Source: Oscillospiraceae bacterium
GTDB lineage: Bacteria > Bacillota > Clostridia > Oscillospirales > Oscillospiraceae
Assembly (NCBI GenBank): GCA_910574635.1
Contig: CAJTCG010000011.1
Location: 62,001 to 126,000, forward strand
Length of the DNA: 64,000 bases
Reading direction: 5' to 3'
Shown here: positions 33,709 through 42,141 of the stretch, piece after piece
How the letters are laid out: each line of letters begins with the position of its first letter
Numbering within the stretch: the first letter of the stretch is position 1
Made by a program: the position numbers and the translations under genes
Notes under the pieces: generated by a model
Told to the model about the DNA's origin: nothing
Database searches by the model: none
Seen by the model: the letters and a program-made list of their open reading frames with translations, nothing else

Positions 33709-35838
33709 ATGCGCCATTTTTCCGAAGTTTATGCCCTGATGCGCCGGAGGAACAAGAAGCAATACGCGCTCCTCTCGGGCTGCTGCTTTTTCTCCGTGCT
33801 GCTGATTACGGCCTACGTCTGCATGATGCGGGCCCCCACCATCCTGAACGTCCTCCCCGAGGGAGGCGACAGCCGCAAGCAGGTCATGATGATCTTCACC
33901 CTGGCGGTCATCGGCTGCGCCGTGTTCACCACCTACGCCTCCGGCCTCTTCTTCCGGCAGAAGTCCCGGGAGACCGGCGTGTTCCTGGCCCTGGGGGCCA
34001 CCCGGGCCCAGGTGCGGGGGGAGCTGTACCGGGAGCTGGGAGTGATCTCCCTGGGCTCCTGCGCCGCCGGGGCCGCCCTGGGCGGACCGCTGGCCTGGGT
34101 GCTGTGGCAGGTGTTCCGTCTCTGCGTGGTGGATACGGAGGAGATGCGGCTGGTGTTTGACCCGAACGCCTATGTATTGTCCCTGGCCTTCTCCGCCTTT
34201 GTCATCGCCATGATGTTCTTCCTGGGGAGCCGGTCCGTGAAGCGGACCAACATCATCGACATCGTCCAGGAGTCCCACAAGTCCGAGCCCATCCGGGATG
34301 TCCCCCGGTGGTACGGGCCCGTTGGCATCGGCCTGCTGGCCCTGGGGGGCTTTCTGGGCTATATGTCCTCCGTCTTCTTCATAAGCATTCTCCACTGGTA
34401 TCCCCCCGAGGGGCTGACCGCGGTCTTTTACGTCCCCGCTTTGATTGGCCTCTATATGATTCTCCTGCACACGGTGGTCAACGGCTGGAACGGGAAAAAG
34501 AAGCTCTACAAGGACCTGATCGCCACCAGCCAGATGCGCTTTCAGGGCCGCCAGACGGTGCGGAACATGCTGGTGATGACCCTGCTGATTGCCGGCGCGT
34601 ACTTCGGCAGCTTCTACACCCCCATGCTGGGCACCGGGTCCATGATTGAATACGATACCCGGCCTGTGGACTATGTGTATAACTTCCGGGCGGACCAGGA
34701 CATCCCCCTGGAGGAGGAGGTCCGGGCCCTGGCGGAGGAGTACGGCGTGACCGTCACGGACTTCGCCGCCGTCCCCATGCTCCGCCTGGCGGTGGACGGC
34801 GAGGACCACATTGAGGAGGAGGGCCCCATGGGCACCACCTGGCGCGCGGAGTACAAAGAGGTCATGAGCACCGAGCTGTTTCTTTCCGCCTCCGGCTACG
34901 AGGCTTTGACAGAGGAGCATGTGGACCTGGCCGGCGGCGAGATTCGCGGCGTCGTCGACACGGAGGGGAGCAAGCTGGGCTTTGCCCCGGACAAGAGCCT
35001 CGTGACCAACTATCTGACCGGGGAACAGCTCCCCGTCACGTCCCTGGAGCCCCTGCGCTATGACAGCCTCTTCGGGCGCTATGTGATGAACGACGCCGAC
35101 TTTGCCGCCCTGGGGGCGGGCCTGACGGAGGAGTGGCGGGAGACCCAGGTCTGCTTCAACGTGGAAAACTGCGAGGAGACCTATGACTTCGCCAAAGCCC
35201 TGTTCAACGAGATTGTGGACCACTCCACCATCGAGGTGGCCCAGTTTGACGGCTGGGACCCGGTGGTCCGGGACCAGTACCTGGCGGAGGAGGGCGCTTA
35301 CTTCCTGGACCGGGAGAACTGCGCGGAATACGGCTTTACCGTCATCGACTACGCTCAGCGGGACAGCTCCGCCTTCCGGATGAACTGGCAGTACATGCCT
35401 GCGTTCCGGATTTTGGACAGGATGGACTTTGTAAAGACGATGGCGGTGTTCCTCATCCTCTTTGTCTTTGTGGCTGTGGTGTGCTTTGCCGCCGTGTTTG
35501 TGATTGCCTATACCCGGTGCATGACCATTGCCCTGACAAACCGGAAGGTCTACGACGACCTCAGGCATTTGGGGGCCTCCAACGCCTATCTCCGCCGCTC
35601 CGTCCGGGGGCAGGTGAAGCGGGTGTTCCTGGTGCCCGCCCTGGCGGGCACGGGGTTGATTTACGCCTTTTATGTCATGATTATGTACTTCAACGGCAGT
35701 CCCGCGGGCATTACGCCCAGCGAGGCGGCGGGCCTCCTGGCCAACCTGGCGGTGGTGGCGGCGGTGTCCGCCCTGATCTACGGCGTGTACCGCCTGACCC
35801 TGGCCCAGGTGTGCCGGGCCCTGGACATCCGGCGGTGA
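33709..35838 (+). CDS. ABC transporter permease, BceB/FtsX type
   Basis: This 709-residue permease has about ten membrane segments: four to six in the first 300 residues, then a large extracytoplasmic domain (about residues 310-560) between membrane blocks, then FtsX-like C-terminal segments (VFLILFVFVAVVCFAAVFVI). This is the BceB plan of antimicrobial-peptide transporters, which often signal through a BceS/BceR system. The nearest two-component system here is AgrC/LytTR type, not BceRS. A GC-rich hairpin (35860-35883) lacking a T run follows the stop. Confidence 0.88.
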   Translation: MRHFSEVYALMRRRNKKQYALLSGCCFFSVLLITAYVCMMRAPTILNVLPEGGDSRKQVMMIFTLAVIGCAVFTTYASGLFFRQKSRETGVFLALGATRAQVRGELYRELGVISLGSCAAGAALGGPLAWVLWQVFRLCVVDTEEMRLVFDPNAYVLSLAFSAFVIAMMFFLGSRSVKRTNIIDIVQESHKSEPIRDVPRWYGPVGIGLLALGGFLGYMSSVFFISILHWYPPEGLTAVFYVPALIGLYMILLHTVVNGWNGKKKLYKDLIATSQMRFQGRQTVRNMLVMTLLIAGAYFGSFYTPMLGTGSMIEYDTRPVDYVYNFRADQDIPLEEEVRALAEEYGVTVTDFAAVPMLRLAVDGEDHIEEEGPMGTTWRAEYKEVMSTELFLSASGYEALTEEHVDLAGGEIRGVVDTEGSKLGFAPDKSLVTNYLTGEQLPVTSLEPLRYDSLFGRYVMNDADFAALGAGLTEEWRETQVCFNVENCEETYDFAKALFNEIVDHSTIEVAQFDGWDPVVRDQYLAEEGAYFLDRENCAEYGFTVIDYAQRDSSAFRMNWQYMPAFRILDRMDFVKTMAVFLILFVFVAVVCFAAVFVIAYTRCMTIALTNRKVYDDLRHLGASNAYLRRSVRGQVKRVFLVPALAGTGLIYAFYVMIMYFNGSPAGITPSEAAGLLANLAVVAAVSALIYGVYRLTLAQVCRALDIRR

Positions 35839-35891
35839 GCCTCCAAAAGACGGCAAAGCGGCGCGGGGACAAGTCCCCGCGCCGCCGGCGC

Positions 35892-37334
35892 TTACAGGAT
35901 GCTTTTTTCCGCGTGGATCTTCATGGACTGCTGCGGGGTCATGGCAAAGTAGTCGTAGATGGTTTCGCTGCCGCTGTCCCCCCAGGTGGTGTCGATGTGG
36001 TACTCCGTGCCGTCCAGGATGGCCACGGACCAGATGTGGTCCCCCTGGATGATGGTGGAGCATTGGATGCCCTCCAGCTTTAGAAGCAGGTTGTAGGCCC
36101 CGGTGTAGCCGTCGCAGACGGCGGTCTTTTTGGCGAAGAGGCTGTAGGGAATGTGGCTGAGGGAGTCGTCCTTGGCGTGGTAGTCGTAGGCGCAGTTGTC
36201 GCAGATCCAGTCGTAGTAAACCAAGGCCTTTTCCTTCTCCGTCATGTCCAGGCGGAGGGCCCCCTCCTCCCAGAGCCGATCGTGGACGGCGGCGGCGGCC
36301 TCTATGCTGGCGGCCCGGTACTCCTGGGTGCGCCGCCCCGCCCCGGCGGCGGAAAAGCTTAAGGTCACCAGCTCCCGGCTCCAGGTGCAGTGGACCTGGT
36401 TATAGCCCTGCTCGCAGTGGTCCTTCATCACGGCCAGGGACTGGTCCATGAGCTGGCGGGACTTCTCCTCGGAGAGGCCGGGCAGGTGGAATACCAGCTG
36501 GTCGCTGCCCTGGGCCAGCATGTAGCGCAGGGCGCTTTCCAGCTCCTCCTGCGTGGAGGGGGAGGGCACGAACTCCCCCGGCTCCACCAGGTCCGGCAAG
36601 GTGGCGCCGGCGGCGCTGTAGAGGTGGCTGAGATCCCACTGAGGCCGGACCCGCAGGGCGGGGTCCAGCATACGGGTGAGCATGGCGGCCAGGGCCCCCC
36701 GGGTGATGGGCTCGCCGGGGAGGAAGGAGCCCGACGCGTCGCTGCCCGTGGAGACGCCCTTGCGGTAGAGGTCCAGGATGTCCTGATAGTAGGGGGTGTA
36801 CTCGCTGACGTCGGAGATGAAGCGCCGGGAGGAGTAGGCCACGGTGACCAGTTCCCCGTGGACAGGGGGCAGGGCCTCCTCCGGCAGGACGCGGGCCAGG
36901 ACGTGGGCCACCTGGGCCCGGGTGGCGGGCTCGTAGAGCTCCATGTAACCGCCCACGAAGTCCGCCTCCAGCGCGCCCTCCGCCTGGAGGTAGCGCAGGT
37001 AGGCCAGGGCCCCCGGGGTGCTCTCCCGGCGGTAGGCCAGGGCGGCCTCGGTGTCCCCGGCCCGGTAGAGGCCCCGGACCCGCCCGGCGAAGATGACGGC
37101 CTGTCCCAGGGTCACCGGGTCCCCCGGGCCGAAGGTGCCGCCGTCCTTCCCGTTGGAAAGGCCGTACTCATAGAGGGCCGTTACGTTGTCGTAGAAGGGG
37201 GAATCCGGCGTCAGGTCGGAGAACTCCCCGGCGTAGGTCCGGCCGCGGGCAAAGCCCGCCGCCTGGGCGGCCTGGGCGGGGAGGGCCAGCAGCAGGCAGA
37301 CGGCCAGCAGCAGGGCGGAAAACGTTCTTTTCAT
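35892..37334 (-). CDS. Secreted SLH-domain and transglutaminase-like protein
   Basis: This 480-residue protein has a signal peptide (ALLLAVCLLLALPAQAAQA, cut near residue 25) and SLH repeats over residues about 35-235 (FYDNVTALYEYGLSNGKDG; YYQDILDLYRKGVSTGS). A C-terminal transglutaminase-like domain follows, with the Cys-His-Asp triad in KTAVCDGYTGAY, GDHIWSVAI and YHIDTTWGD. SLH units anchor proteins to the wall; the papain-like core may be a peptidase or cross-linker. It starts 22 bases after the LCP gene, so it is cotranscribed with it. Confidence 0.85.
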   Translation of the reverse strand: MKRTFSALLLAVCLLLALPAQAAQAAGFARGRTYAGEFSDLTPDSPFYDNVTALYEYGLSNGKDGGTFGPGDPVTLGQAVIFAGRVRGLYRAGDTEAALAYRRESTPGALAYLRYLQAEGALEADFVGGYMELYEPATRAQVAHVLARVLPEEALPPVHGELVTVAYSSRRFISDVSEYTPYYQDILDLYRKGVSTGSDASGSFLPGEPITRGALAAMLTRMLDPALRVRPQWDLSHLYSAAGATLPDLVEPGEFVPSPSTQEELESALRYMLAQGSDQLVFHLPGLSEEKSRQLMDQSLAVMKDHCEQGYNQVHCTWSRELVTLSFSAAGAGRRTQEYRAASIEAAAAVHDRLWEEGALRLDMTEKEKALVYYDWICDNCAYDYHAKDDSLSHIPYSLFAKKTAVCDGYTGAYNLLLKLEGIQCSTIIQGDHIWSVAILDGTEYHIDTTWGDSGSETIYDYFAMTPQQSMKIHAEKSIL

Positions 37335-37356
37335 GGCGTTCCTTTCGGACGGTGGG

Positions 37357-38340
37357 TTAGGTTAAAATGTTCAGATCCTCCGCCGTGCGGTCCTCGGTAT
37401 AGGGGTTCAGGTACTGGTTTACCATGGCCAGGACCTCCTCCTGGTCCAGGTAGATGTAGGGGTCGTGCCACTCGCCGGGAAGGGTGGCGAAGCTGATGTT
37501 GTCCATTCCCATGTTAAGGACCTCTCCGCCCAGCCAGGCCAGGTTGCCCGCGTTGAGGTCGGTTTCCACATAGTTGATGAAGATGCCGCACAGGTCCGGC
37601 AGCTTCAGGGCGATTTCGGGGGTCATCAACTGCTTGGCCACGGCCTTCAGGAAGTCCTGCTGGGTCTGCATCCGGCCGATGTCCTGGGAGGCGTAGGCGC
37701 TGCGGCAGCGGACCACCTTCAAGGCCTCTTCCCCGCTCAGGTGCCGCATGCCCTTGGAGAAATGGATGGAAAGGTTCTGATAGGGGTCTTCATAGTGCAT
37801 GTCCACCGGAATGTAAAAGTCCACGCCGCCGATGGTGTCCACCAGGGCCTGGAACCCCTTCAGGTTCACCAGCACCGTGTAGTCCACCGGGATGCCCAGC
37901 TGGCCGGATATCGTGTCCGCCAGCAGCTCCATGCCCCCGGCGTTGTAGGCGAAGTTAATTTTGCGGTTTTTCCCGTTGATGCTGGATTTGGTGTCCCGGG
38001 GGATGCTGACGCCGTATACATAGCCGTTTGGCACGTCCACGGCCACCAGGATGTTTGTGTCCGTGCCGCCGTTGTCGTCGTCCCGGCCGGAGAGCAGGAT
38101 GGTCCAGAACTGGGGCTTGCGCTCATAGTGGGAGCGGAGGGCCTCCGCCTCCTCGTCGGAGAGGCCGTCCGAAACGGCGGGGGTGTTTACCCGCTGGATC
38201 ATGACGGAGTCCCCGGCTTTCTGGTCCGGGGCCCGGAAGTAAACCCGGACCACGGCGTAGCACAGCCCGATGAGGATGAACAGCAGCAGCAGGGTCACAA
38301 GCCAGGGGCTGCGCTTCCGGCGGCGAAGTCTGGATGCCAT
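37357..38340 (-). CDS. LytR-CpsA-Psr (LCP) family wall-polymer ligase
   Basis: This 327-residue protein has an N-terminal membrane anchor (WLVTLLLLFILIGLCYAVV), then the LCP domain with YGVSIPRDTKSSI, KINFAYNAGGMELL and the C-terminal arginine region (EALKVVRCRSAYASQDIGRMQTQQ split over two strands). LCP enzymes transfer teichoic acids or capsule from lipid carriers to peptidoglycan outside the membrane. CAGGAGG precedes the start at 38340. Operon partner: the SLH/transglutaminase gene. Confidence 0.9.
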   Translation of the reverse strand: MASRLRRRKRSPWLVTLLLLFILIGLCYAVVRVYFRAPDQKAGDSVMIQRVNTPAVSDGLSDEEAEALRSHYERKPQFWTILLSGRDDDNGGTDTNILVAVDVPNGYVYGVSIPRDTKSSINGKNRKINFAYNAGGMELLADTISGQLGIPVDYTVLVNLKGFQALVDTIGGVDFYIPVDMHYEDPYQNLSIHFSKGMRHLSGEEALKVVRCRSAYASQDIGRMQTQQDFLKAVAKQLMTPEIALKLPDLCGIFINYVETDLNAGNLAWLGGEVLNMGMDNISFATLPGEWHDPYIYLDQEEVLAMVNQYLNPYTEDRTAEDLNILT

Positions 38341-38463
38341 GGGAAACCTCCTGTGCGCCCACCGCATGGGCGCGTATCATCAAAAGTAAGCGCGGGAAAA
38401 GGCCCGGCCAAAGGCGGAACGGGGATGTTTGCTTCATTATAAAGCGGTCCCCGGAAAAAGACA

Positions 38464-38497
38464 AGAGAAAAAATAGCGGCATCGCCGCTATTTTTTC
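38464..38497 (-). terminator. Terminator of the spoIIID unit
   Basis: AAAAAATAGCGGC-ATC-GCCGCTATTTTTT; symmetrical, so it can act on either strand. On the minus strand it ends the spoIIID-hypothetical transcript. Confidence 0.8.
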
Positions 38498-38557
38498 TGC
38501 CGGAATCTCGCGGTTTCTGTCATTTCTTACAAGGGATTTAAAATATTTTCAGAAAGT

Positions 38558-38890
38558 TTACAACTTAGACAAATTCTCGCCATCCTTTTCCGGCTCCGCC
38601 GTGTTTTCCGCCGCCGGGGGAGACGCCGCCAGCTGCTCCAGCAGGACCTTGATGTCCGCCAGAAGCTGGTTCTGGTAGGACAGGGCGCAGCGGATATAAT
38701 GCATGGCGGGCTCCGGCGCGGGGGAGGGCGGGTCTTCCAGCGGGTGGGGCCAGCGGCGGACCTCCGGCTCCGTGTAGATGGGCGTGCCCGGCGGGGCGGT
38801 TTCCCGGCTCGGGGACCGGGAGACGGGCACGGCCCGGATGCTCCGCCCGCCGGCCGGGCTCCTGGGCCGTCCGTGTTGTCGATTTGCCAT
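38558..38890 (-). CDS. Hypothetical protein downstream of spoIIID
   Basis: This 110-residue protein is unrecognised. The N-terminal 60 residues are Pro/Arg/Ser-rich and probably disordered; the C-terminal part (ALSYQNQLLADIKVLLEQLA) is a predicted amphipathic helix. AAGGAGGG lies 10 bases before the ATG and the gene begins 28 bases after the spoIIID stop, so it is probably cotranscribed with spoIIID. Confidence 0.6.
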   Translation of the reverse strand: MANRQHGRPRSPAGGRSIRAVPVSRSPSRETAPPGTPIYTEPEVRRWPHPLEDPPSPAPEPAMHYIRCALSYQNQLLADIKVLLEQLAASPPAAENTAEPEKDGENLSKL

Positions 38891-38918
38891 GATTCAGGGT
38901 CCCTCCTTCCGCGCTCTT

Positions 38919-39167
38919 TCAGTCGCCGCGGTATTTTTTGCGGGTGGCGATGCCGCCCCGGATGTGCCGCTGGGCCTTGTTCACGTCCAGCACTTCCTTC
39001 ACCTGCAGGAACAGCGGGCGGTTGAACAGGGGCAGCCGCTCGGAGATGTCCTTATGCACCGTCGATTTGCTGATGCCGAACCTCTGGGCGGCGGCCCGGA
39101 CCGTGGACCGGTTCTCTATGATGTAAAGAGCCAGGCGCTCCGCCCGCTCCTCCATATTTCCCTTCAA
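38919..39167 (-). CDS. spoIIID: Sporulation transcription factor SpoIIID
   Basis: This 82-residue DNA-binding protein matches SpoIIID: ERLALYIIENRSTVRAAAQR, then FGISKSTVHKDISERLP as the HTH, and a basic tail (HIRGGIATRKKYRGD) that contacts DNA. It acts in the mother cell during sporulation, both activating and repressing. I choose the TTG at 39167 because GTGAGG is well spaced and the length then equals that of the Bacillus protein; ATG 39155 is the alternative. Its presence marks a spore former. Confidence 0.92.
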   Translation of the reverse strand: MKGNMEERAERLALYIIENRSTVRAAAQRFGISKSTVHKDISERLPLFNRPLFLQVKEVLDVNKAQRHIRGGIATRKKYRGD

Positions 39168-39198
39168 AACATCCTCACTCCCTGCCTCTTGTTGGTCC

Positions 39199-39227
39199 AT
39201 CCTATGCGCCGTGCCGCCGGGAAATGC
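39199..39227 (-). promoter_or_regulatory. Possible sigma-E promoter of spoIIID
   Basis: GCATTT (39227-39222), about 15 bases, CATAGGAT (39206-39199) on the minus strand. These resemble sigma-E -35 (CATATT) and -10 (CATACAAT) elements. The match is partial; it is suggested mainly by the known dependence of spoIIID on sigma-E. Confidence 0.35.
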
Positions 39228-39237
39228 GAAAAACTTC

Positions 39238-39268
39238 TTGACATGGAGCGGGCTCCACATGTTATGCT
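39238..39268 (+). promoter_or_regulatory. MerR-type promoter of the aldo/keto reductase-like gene
   Basis: TTGACA (39238-39243) and TATGCT (39263-39268) are separated by 19 bases, too far for normal sigma-A use. The spacer carries the dyad TGGAGC-GG-GCTCCA (39244-39257). This is the signature of promoters activated by DNA distortion by MerR-family regulators. Confidence 0.65.
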
Positions 39269-39306
39269 GGGAGACGGACAAGTGAGAAAACAAGGAGGAA
39301 CAGAAT

Positions 39307-40455
39307 ATGCGATATCGTACGTTGGGCCGGAGCGGCCTCCGGGTGGGGGAGATCGGCGTGGGCTGCGAGGGCTTTTTGGAAAAGACCCCGGAGCAGGTGC
39401 GGGAATGGCTGGACGTGTGCGAGGCGGCGGGGATCAACTGCATCGACCTCTACGCGCCCAACCCGGACTTTCGTTCCAATCTGGGCCGGGCGCTCCGGGG
39501 ACGGCGGGAGAAGTTCGTCCTCCAGGCCCATCTCTGCACCATCTGGAAGGACGGGCAGTACAAGCGGACCCGGGACGCCGCAGAGGTCCGGGAGGGCTTC
39601 GCGGACCAACTCCGGCGGCTGGAGACGGACCATGTGGAAATCGGCATGATTCACTACGTGGATTCCCTGGCGGACTGGGAGACGGTGAAAACCGGCCCGG
39701 TGATGGCCTATGCCCTGGAATTAAAGGCGGCGGGGACCATCGGCTGCGTCGGCCTTTCCAGCCACAATCCCCAGGCGGCCCTGGCGGCGGTGAGGTCCGG
39801 GCTTATCGATGTGCTGATGTTCAGCGTGAATCCCTGCTATGACCTTCAGCCCGCTTCCGAGGATGTGGAGGAGCTCTGGGCGCCCAAGAACTACGCCGCG
39901 CCCCTTTTGAACATGGACCCGGAGCGGCAGGAGCTCTACGAGACCTGCCAGCGGCTGGAGGTGGGAATCACCGTCATGAAGGCCTTCGGCGGCGGGGACC
40001 TGCTCAGCGATTCCCTCTCCCCGGCGGGGAAGGCCCTGACGGCCTTCCAGTGCCTCCAATACGCCCTGGACCGGCCCGGCGTGGGCTGCGTCATGTCCGG
40101 GGCCCGGAGCCTGGAGGATTTGAAAGAGAGCGCCGCCTTTGAGGAGGCCCCGGAGGCGGCGCGGGACTATGCCGCCGCCCTGGCGGAGCTGCCCAAGATC
40201 AGCTGGAAGGGCCACTGCATGTACTGCGGCCACTGCGCCCCCTGCCCCCAGGGCATCGCTGTGGCGGACGTGACGAAATTCCTGAACCTCTCCCTGGCCC
40301 AAGGCGCTGTCCCCGAGACGGTCCGGGAGCATTACGCCGCCCTTCCCCACGGGGCGGGGGAGTGCGTCCGGTGCGGGGCCTGTGAGAAGCGCTGTCCCTT
40401 CGCCGTGCCCGTTATGGAGAACATGGCGAAGGCGGCGGAGCTCTTCGGGAGGTGA
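39307..40455 (+). CDS. Aldo/keto reductase-like protein with C-terminal double [4Fe-4S] domain
   Basis: This 382-residue protein has a TIM-barrel aldo/keto reductase fold (residues 1-290) and a ferredoxin-like tail with two clusters: CMYCGHCAPCP (about residue 307) and CVRCGACEKRCP (about 357). Of the usual AKR tetrad, Asp (INCIDLYAPNP) and His (GMIHYVD) remain, but the Tyr position reads Asn/Pro and the Lys position reads His (FVLQAHLC), so chemistry probably differs from NADPH ketone reduction. AAGGAGG precedes the ATG. It is the first gene of a run with DUF3842 and the kinase-like gene. Confidence 0.85.
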   Translation: MRYRTLGRSGLRVGEIGVGCEGFLEKTPEQVREWLDVCEAAGINCIDLYAPNPDFRSNLGRALRGRREKFVLQAHLCTIWKDGQYKRTRDAAEVREGFADQLRRLETDHVEIGMIHYVDSLADWETVKTGPVMAYALELKAAGTIGCVGLSSHNPQAALAAVRSGLIDVLMFSVNPCYDLQPASEDVEELWAPKNYAAPLLNMDPERQELYETCQRLEVGITVMKAFGGGDLLSDSLSPAGKALTAFQCLQYALDRPGVGCVMSGARSLEDLKESAAFEEAPEAARDYAAALAELPKISWKGHCMYCGHCAPCPQGIAVADVTKFLNLSLAQGAVPETVREHYAALPHGAGECVRCGACEKRCPFAVPVMENMAKAAELFGR

Positions 40456-40459
40456 GGGG

Positions 40460-40876
40460 ATGCGCACGGTTTTGATATTGGACGGCCAGGGCGGCGGCGT
40501 GGGAAGCCGGCTGGTGAAGCTGCTGAAGCCCCGCCTGAGCGGGGACTGCCGCCTGCTCTGCGTGGGAACCAACGTGGCGGCCACCGCCGCCATGCTGAAG
40601 GCCGGGGCCGCCCAGGGGGCCACGGGGGAGAACGCCGTGGTCTACAACGCCGCCCGGGCGGACGTTATCCTGGGACCCATCGGCGTGGTGCTGGCCAACG
40701 GCATTTTGGGGGAAGTGTCCCCCGCCATGGCCGCCGCCGTCTCCGGGTCCGGGGCGGTGAAGATTCTGATTCCCTCCTCCTCCTGCGGCGTGTACGTGGC
40801 GGGGGTGGAGGAGTGCCGCCTGGAGGAGTATCTCCGCCGGGCGGCGGAGCTGGCGGTCCGGGAGCTGGGCCTATGA
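40460..40876 (+). CDS. DUF3842 family protein
   Basis: This 138-residue protein begins with a Rossmann-like strand-loop (RTVLILDGQGGGVGSRLVKL) and has the DUF3842 hallmarks ADVILGPIGVVLANGILGEV and a C-terminal LIPSSSCGVYVAGV segment. Function is unknown; the glycine-rich loop suggests nucleotide or cofactor binding. GGTGAGGGG lies immediately before the ATG, 4 bases after the reductase stop. It overlaps the next start by 4 bases (ATGA). Confidence 0.75.
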   Translation: MRTVLILDGQGGGVGSRLVKLLKPRLSGDCRLLCVGTNVAATAAMLKAGAAQGATGENAVVYNAARADVILGPIGVVLANGILGEVSPAMAAAVSGSGAVKILIPSSSCGVYVAGVEECRLEEYLRRAAELAVRELGL

Positions 40877-42024
40877 GCGGCGGCTTTTTGGAGACTGCCC
40901 AGGCGCACTGGGCGAAATACCCCCGGATGGAGCCCCGGGACTTCGCCAAGCTGGCCTATCAGAGCGAATTTGGCCCCGCCCACATGGCCCAGGGCCCGGA
41001 CAAGGTGCTGGCGGCCCTGTTGGCGGAGCGGAAGGAGGCGGGGCCGGAGCCCCTGCCTCCGGAGCCCATCGGGGGCGGCCTGTGCCGCTTCCATATCACC
41101 CAAGCCCTCTCCACCCTGTCGGAGCTTCCTTTGATCGGGCGGATGTTCAGCCTGACGATAGCCTCCACGGAGGGAACCGCGTCCGGCCTCTCCAATAAGC
41201 TGGAGGCGCTGGCGGCTCTCCCGGTCCCCGGCCTGCCGGACTATCTGGAGAACTGGCGGCGGGAGGGCTGCCCGCCGGTGCGGCACAGCGAGGCGTTCCG
41301 AAATGCCTACAATCCCCATTACCGGGTTCTGCAAACGAAGCTGGCCGGGTTTCTCCCGGCGCTGGTCCCCATCGACCGGCTGTCCAAAGAGCATTACGCC
41401 GCTTGGCTGCGCCTGCCCCGCCTGGAGGGCGAGCAGCCGGACGAAAGCCGCAGCGCCTGCATGCGCCGTCACGGCATCCGGCCCTTCCTCATCGCCGTGG
41501 ACGGCCGCTGCGGCAGCGGGAAAACCGGCTTTTCCGGCATCGTGGACCAGTTGATTCCCGGCCTCAAGCACATCGCTCACATGGACGATCTCTATCTCCC
41601 CTGGGAGAAGCGGCCCCCGGACTGGATGGAGACTCCCGCCGGGAACATGGATTTGGAGCGGCTTCAGCGGGAAATCCTGCTGCCGGTCCGCTCCGGAACG
41701 CCGCTGGCGTATCCGCCCTTCCTTCCCGACGGCCCAGTGCTGGACGAATACGGAGAGCCCATTGACGTCGACCCGGACGATGTGGAGCTGATTCTTGTGG
41801 AGGGTACCTATTCCCAGCATCCCTCTTTGGCAAAATATTACGATTATAAAATCTTCCTCACCTGTGAGCGGGAGGAACAGACCCGCCGCCTCCAAGTCCG
41901 GGAGGGGGAGTATTTTCCCACCTTCGATCGGGTGTGGCGGACGCTGGAGGAGCGGTATTTCGCCGCCTGCGGCACGGAGGGGGCCGCCGATCTGGTGGTG
42001 GACACCACAGGATTTTTCGATTGA
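40873..42024 (+). CDS. P-loop kinase-like protein with uncharacterised N-terminal domain
   Basis: This 383-residue protein has two parts. Residues 1-200 form an unrecognised domain (FAKLAYQSEFGPAHMAQGPD; GGLCRFHITQALSTL; FRNAYNPHYRVL). Residues about 203-383 form a uridine kinase-like P-loop domain: FLIAVDGRCGSGKTGFSGIV (Walker A), HMDDLYLPWEKRP, VELILVEGTYSQHPSL and a LID region (CEREEQTRRLQVREGE). It probably phosphorylates a small metabolite. It is coupled to DUF3842 upstream. Confidence 0.7.
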   Translation: MSGGFLETAQAHWAKYPRMEPRDFAKLAYQSEFGPAHMAQGPDKVLAALLAERKEAGPEPLPPEPIGGGLCRFHITQALSTLSELPLIGRMFSLTIASTEGTASGLSNKLEALAALPVPGLPDYLENWRREGCPPVRHSEAFRNAYNPHYRVLQTKLAGFLPALVPIDRLSKEHYAAWLRLPRLEGEQPDESRSACMRRHGIRPFLIAVDGRCGSGKTGFSGIVDQLIPGLKHIAHMDDLYLPWEKRPPDWMETPAGNMDLERLQREILLPVRSGTPLAYPPFLPDGPVLDEYGEPIDVDPDDVELILVEGTYSQHPSLAKYYDYKIFLTCEREEQTRRLQVREGEYFPTFDRVWRTLEERYFAACGTEGAADLVVDTTGFFD

Positions 42025-42033
42025 AAAAGGGGC

Positions 42034-42063
42034 TTGGCAAGCGCCGGGCCCCTGTGGTATACT
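42034..42063 (+). promoter_or_regulatory. Promoter before the ECF S-component gene at 42142
   Basis: TTGGCA (42034-42039), 18 bases, TATACT (42058-42063). Confidence 0.6.
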
Positions 42064-42065
42064 GG

Positions 42066-42123
42066 TCGGGAAGCAACCCGCCGCCAGGAAGGCGGCGGAC
42101 TGTCAGAAGACGGGAAAACTGAT
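42066..42123 (+). promoter_or_regulatory. Structured 5' leader of an ECF S-component gene
   Basis: The leader holds CGGG-AAGCAA-CCCG (42067-42080), an overlapping 8-bp stem CCGCCGCC-AGGAA-GGCGGCGG (42078-42098) and TCAG...CTGA (42103-42122). An AAGACGGG segment could pair back with CCCG. S-component genes are often riboswitch-controlled, but I do not recognise the class. Confidence 0.4.
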
Positions 42124-42141
42124 TTGCAAGGAGTTTTTCCC

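Noticed and set aside
35855..35886. GC-rich hairpin after the BceB-like gene as an intrinsic terminator
   Set aside because: The stem is strong but no T run follows on either strand; it could only be a Rho-independent stop with poor efficiency.
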